Assembly (NCBI GenBank): GCA_900550165.1
Contig: URQY01000019.1
Location: forward strand, 1-29,884
Origin: an uncultured Eubacteriales bacterium
GTDB lineage: Bacteria > Bacillota > Clostridia > Oscillospirales > Oscillospiraceae
DNA length: 29,884 nucleotides
Direction of reading: 5' to 3'
A program made the translations under genes and the position numbers. The notes under the pieces are model-generated. The model did no database searches. It worked only from the letters and a program-made list of their open reading frames with translations, and was not told where the DNA came from. Positions 28,330 to 29,884 of the stretch are shown one piece after another. Numbering within the stretch: position 1 is the stretch's first letter; the number at the start of each line of letters is the position of its first letter.

Positions 28330-28524
28330 TTACGATACCGGCGGCTGGTTCTGTACCGCATCCACAAACAGAAGGGTCAGTCCGATATAAGCGGCGCAGG
28401 CTGCTGCCAGCAGGACGCAGAGGATGACGCAGACTGATTGAAGCGGTTTCCGCAAGTAACGGCGGGAGAGAAAAATCCCCGACAGCGACAGTACCAGCAG
28501 CGCCGCAGCGAGCCAAAGAGGCAT
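28330..28524 (-). CDS. Small membrane protein, two predicted TM helices
   Basis: The 64-residue protein starts at ATG 28522-28524, eight bases after GGAGG. A GTG three codons earlier overlaps the ribosome site and is unlikely. It begins MPLWLAAALLVLSLSGIFL, has a short basic loop SRRYLRKP, and then a second hydrophobic segment (about 31-54). The tail is DAVQNQPPVS. I do not recognise a family. Its place within the DUF3592/DUF3137 cluster suggests a part in the same envelope-associated system. Confidence 0.65.
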   Translation of the reverse strand: MPLWLAAALLVLSLSGIFLSRRYLRKPLQSVCVILCVLLAAACAAYIGLTLLFVDAVQNQPPVS

Positions 28525-28538
28525 ACTGTCCACCTCCT

Positions 28539-29417
28539 TTATGCGCCGCGGAATACTTCAATCATATCCGTAAACCACCGCAGTTCACGGGCAAAGCGCT
28601 CCCGCAGCTGCGCCGGGCTTTCATGGCCTTTGCCGATGTCGAAAAAGCCGCGTCCGCTGTGAACGGCGATATACACCCTGCCGTCGGGGTTGAGATTTAC
28701 AGCAAATTTACCGATGGAGGAATCCGCCAGTGCCAGGATACGCTCCATGCGGCCAGGGGTCAGGATGCGAAGGGCTGCCGCTTCATCGTCGCTGCTCAGA
28801 TTGAAGCGTTTGTCGAAGACCTCGCTGCCTGTTTTAATGGTTTTGGCGCTGAACAGCTTATCCAGCCTTTCTCTCGGCCAGATGGTCAGCCATGTCGGAA
28901 ATTCTTGTCCCAGCTCACACAGCATCCACTGACCGGTGTAGACAGGCTGCTCGTTCTTTTCCCACAGGCCTGTTTCCTCCCGCTGGACCTCGTTGACCTC
29001 CGTCAGCCTGACGGTACACAGCTCCGTAGTCAGGCCGCGATATGTTCCCCGGACATACCCACTGCCGCTGCAATGGGTGTGTCTGGGCAGGGGTATGTTC
29101 GTGTCCTCTGCGTCCAGAAGATGCGGCGTGGGGCTCATCTGCACGTTTTCAAGGGCGGCGCTTACGATGTCCGGTGCGATGGCATCGAAGGTCTGCTGGC
29201 TTGCCTTGTCCTTGGACTTGCCCTGCACCATCTGCCCCAAGCCAAGGATTACGCCGCCGATGACGACCAGCACAATGTTGCCGCCCAGAATGATGCCTGC
29301 GATGGCGACCACGCCGCCCACCAGCGAAAGGAGTTTTCCGCCCAATTTGCCGCCCTTGCTTTTGCGAAGCTGCTGCGACAGATGTTCATCCGTCATGTTC
29401 CTGTTTTTTTCTTCCAT
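28539..29417 (-). CDS. DUF3137-like membrane-anchored protein
   Basis: The 292-residue protein has a polar, basic N-terminus and then a Gly-rich hydrophobic region (about 29-64, probably one hairpin or two short helices). A soluble domain follows, with FDKRFNLSSDDEAAALRILTPGRMERIL, the pattern that marks DUF3137 (a folded domain where F..F.V.s.D...A...LTP...E..l recurs). DUF3137 proteins often lie beside LemA-family genes; no lemA is visible here, but the cluster is cut by the window edge. Function is unknown. The ATG is preceded by AGGAG at seven bases, and the gene lies ten bases after the next upstream gene. Confidence 0.7.
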   Translation of the reverse strand: MEEKNRNMTDEHLSQQLRKSKGGKLGGKLLSLVGGVVAIAGIILGGNIVLVVIGGVILGLGQMVQGKSKDKASQQTFDAIAPDIVSAALENVQMSPTPHLLDAEDTNIPLPRHTHCSGSGYVRGTYRGLTTELCTVRLTEVNEVQREETGLWEKNEQPVYTGQWMLCELGQEFPTWLTIWPRERLDKLFSAKTIKTGSEVFDKRFNLSSDDEAAALRILTPGRMERILALADSSIGKFAVNLNPDGRVYIAVHSGRGFFDIGKGHESPAQLRERFARELRWFTDMIEVFRGA

Positions 29418-29427
29418 ATTCTTCTCC

Positions 29428-29884
29428 TTATTCTGTCGTATCGGTCAGCACGGAGCTTTCCGTTATCAGATCCAGCAGATTGCCCATACCGGTCAGCGAG
29501 GCGATGAACCACTTGCGGATGCCGTCAATGTCCCGCAGATCCAGCTCCTCCGGAACGCCCGCAAACACATACCGGGTGTTCAGAGCCAGCGTCAGCTCGC
29601 TGTCACGGAGGACAAGACCGCACAGCTTGGCACTGTTGGAAGATGTCTCCAGCTTCTGTACCAGGTCACGAAGCTGCGGTGTGACCTGATTGTCCGCCTC
29701 CCGGCCATCTGCCGTGTGAGCGGCAAAGTGCTTCCGGAAGGCAGCAGGGTCGGTGATGTCGTCCTTCTTCCGCTCCTGGAACGTATCATTCAGGGCGATG
29801 TCCAGCGTCGGGTCACAAATGTCCTTGCCGCGGACCACGATGCCGCGGAACAGCGTCTCGGTTCGGGTCATCCAGTTGTCGTTG
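29428..29884 (-). CDS. C-terminal part of a second DUF3137-like protein, cut by the right edge
   Basis: The frame is open to the window end. The Met at 29869-29871 has no ribosome site, so it is internal and the gene begins further right. The visible 150 or so residues contain ETLFRGIVV, a central TPQLRDLVQKLE segment and LVLRDSELTLALNTRYVF, an order that matches the C-terminal part of DUF3137 domains. The relatedness to the neighbouring 28539-29417 protein looks like a tandem family pair. I cannot assign a function. Confidence 0.6.
   Translation of the reverse strand, partial: NDNWMTRTETLFRGIVVRGKDICDPTLDIALNDTFQERKKDDITDPAAFRKHFAAHTADGREADNQVTPQLRDLVQKLETSSNSAKLCGLVLRDSELTLALNTRYVFAGVPEELDLRDIDGIRKWFIASLTGMGNLLDLITESSVLTDTTE

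Overview
The window looks like a chromosomal piece of a fairly high-G+C anaerobic Bacillota, most likely an Oscillospirales (Ruminococcaceae/Oscillospiraceae-type) gut bacterium. This is inferred from family-level resemblance: AGGAGG ribosome-binding sites, TTGACA/TATAAT promoters, a YhaM-type exoribonuclease, a VanZ-like protein, a selenium-dependent molybdenum hydroxylase accessory cluster and a TetM-like GTPase. No 16S gene or species marker is present. Most of 750-23,800 is G+C-rich and densely packed. From about 23,950 rightwards the base composition is visibly lower and more mixed.

Left part (1-8,390). Two well-formed promoters diverge from the intergenic region near 265-530. Leftwards, a possible 49-codon leader frame precedes a gene cut by the window edge. 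Rightwards lies a seven-gene aromatic amino acid operon: DAHP synthase, prephenate dehydrogenase, aroB, aroA, aroC, a chorismate mutase/prephenate dehydratase (pheA) and an AroE-AroK fusion. The genes overlap by 1-4 bases or lie 0-6 bases apart. The operon is preceded by a 17-codon leader peptide with four consecutive Tyr codons and three Phe codons, then a strong intrinsic terminator and a competing antiterminator. This is a textbook ribosome-mediated attenuator. Together the genes turn PEP and erythrose-4-phosphate into chorismate and then prephenate, phenylpyruvate and hydroxyphenylpyruvate. The 3-dehydroquinate dehydratase step is missing here.

Middle (8,390-21,150). In order: a small superoxide-dismutase-like relic without metal ligands (-), glutamate racemase murI (-), a Na/Pi cotransporter with a PhoU-like tail (+), the selenium-molybdenum hydroxylase accessory genes xdhC-yqeC-yqeB (-), a YhaM-type OB/HD exoribonuclease (-), a dicarboxylate/amino acid:cation symporter (-), and a translationally coupled MarR-ABC-ABC operon (-). 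The ABC pair has the features of a heterodimeric exporter with one degenerate ATP site. It is preceded by a perfect MarR-type operator.

Right part (21,150-29,884). An 874-residue TetM/EF-G-like translation GTPase carries a C-terminal NYN (YacP/Rae1-like) nuclease domain. It is a candidate ribosome-surveillance factor and one of the two most interesting objects here, with the attenuator. A VanZ-like protein with a large C-terminal domain follows. At 25,811-25,863 lies the 3' half of a tRNA-Leu(UAG) with its own terminator but no 5' half. This is the expected attachment-site scar of an element integrated into a tRNA gene, with the element extending from about 25,864 past the right edge. The putative element carries an AlbA_2/GHKL/winged-helix ATP-binding protein, a probably truncated zinc-ribbon frame, a DUF3592-like membrane protein, a tiny two-TM protein and two DUF3137-like proteins. 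No integrase is visible in the window.
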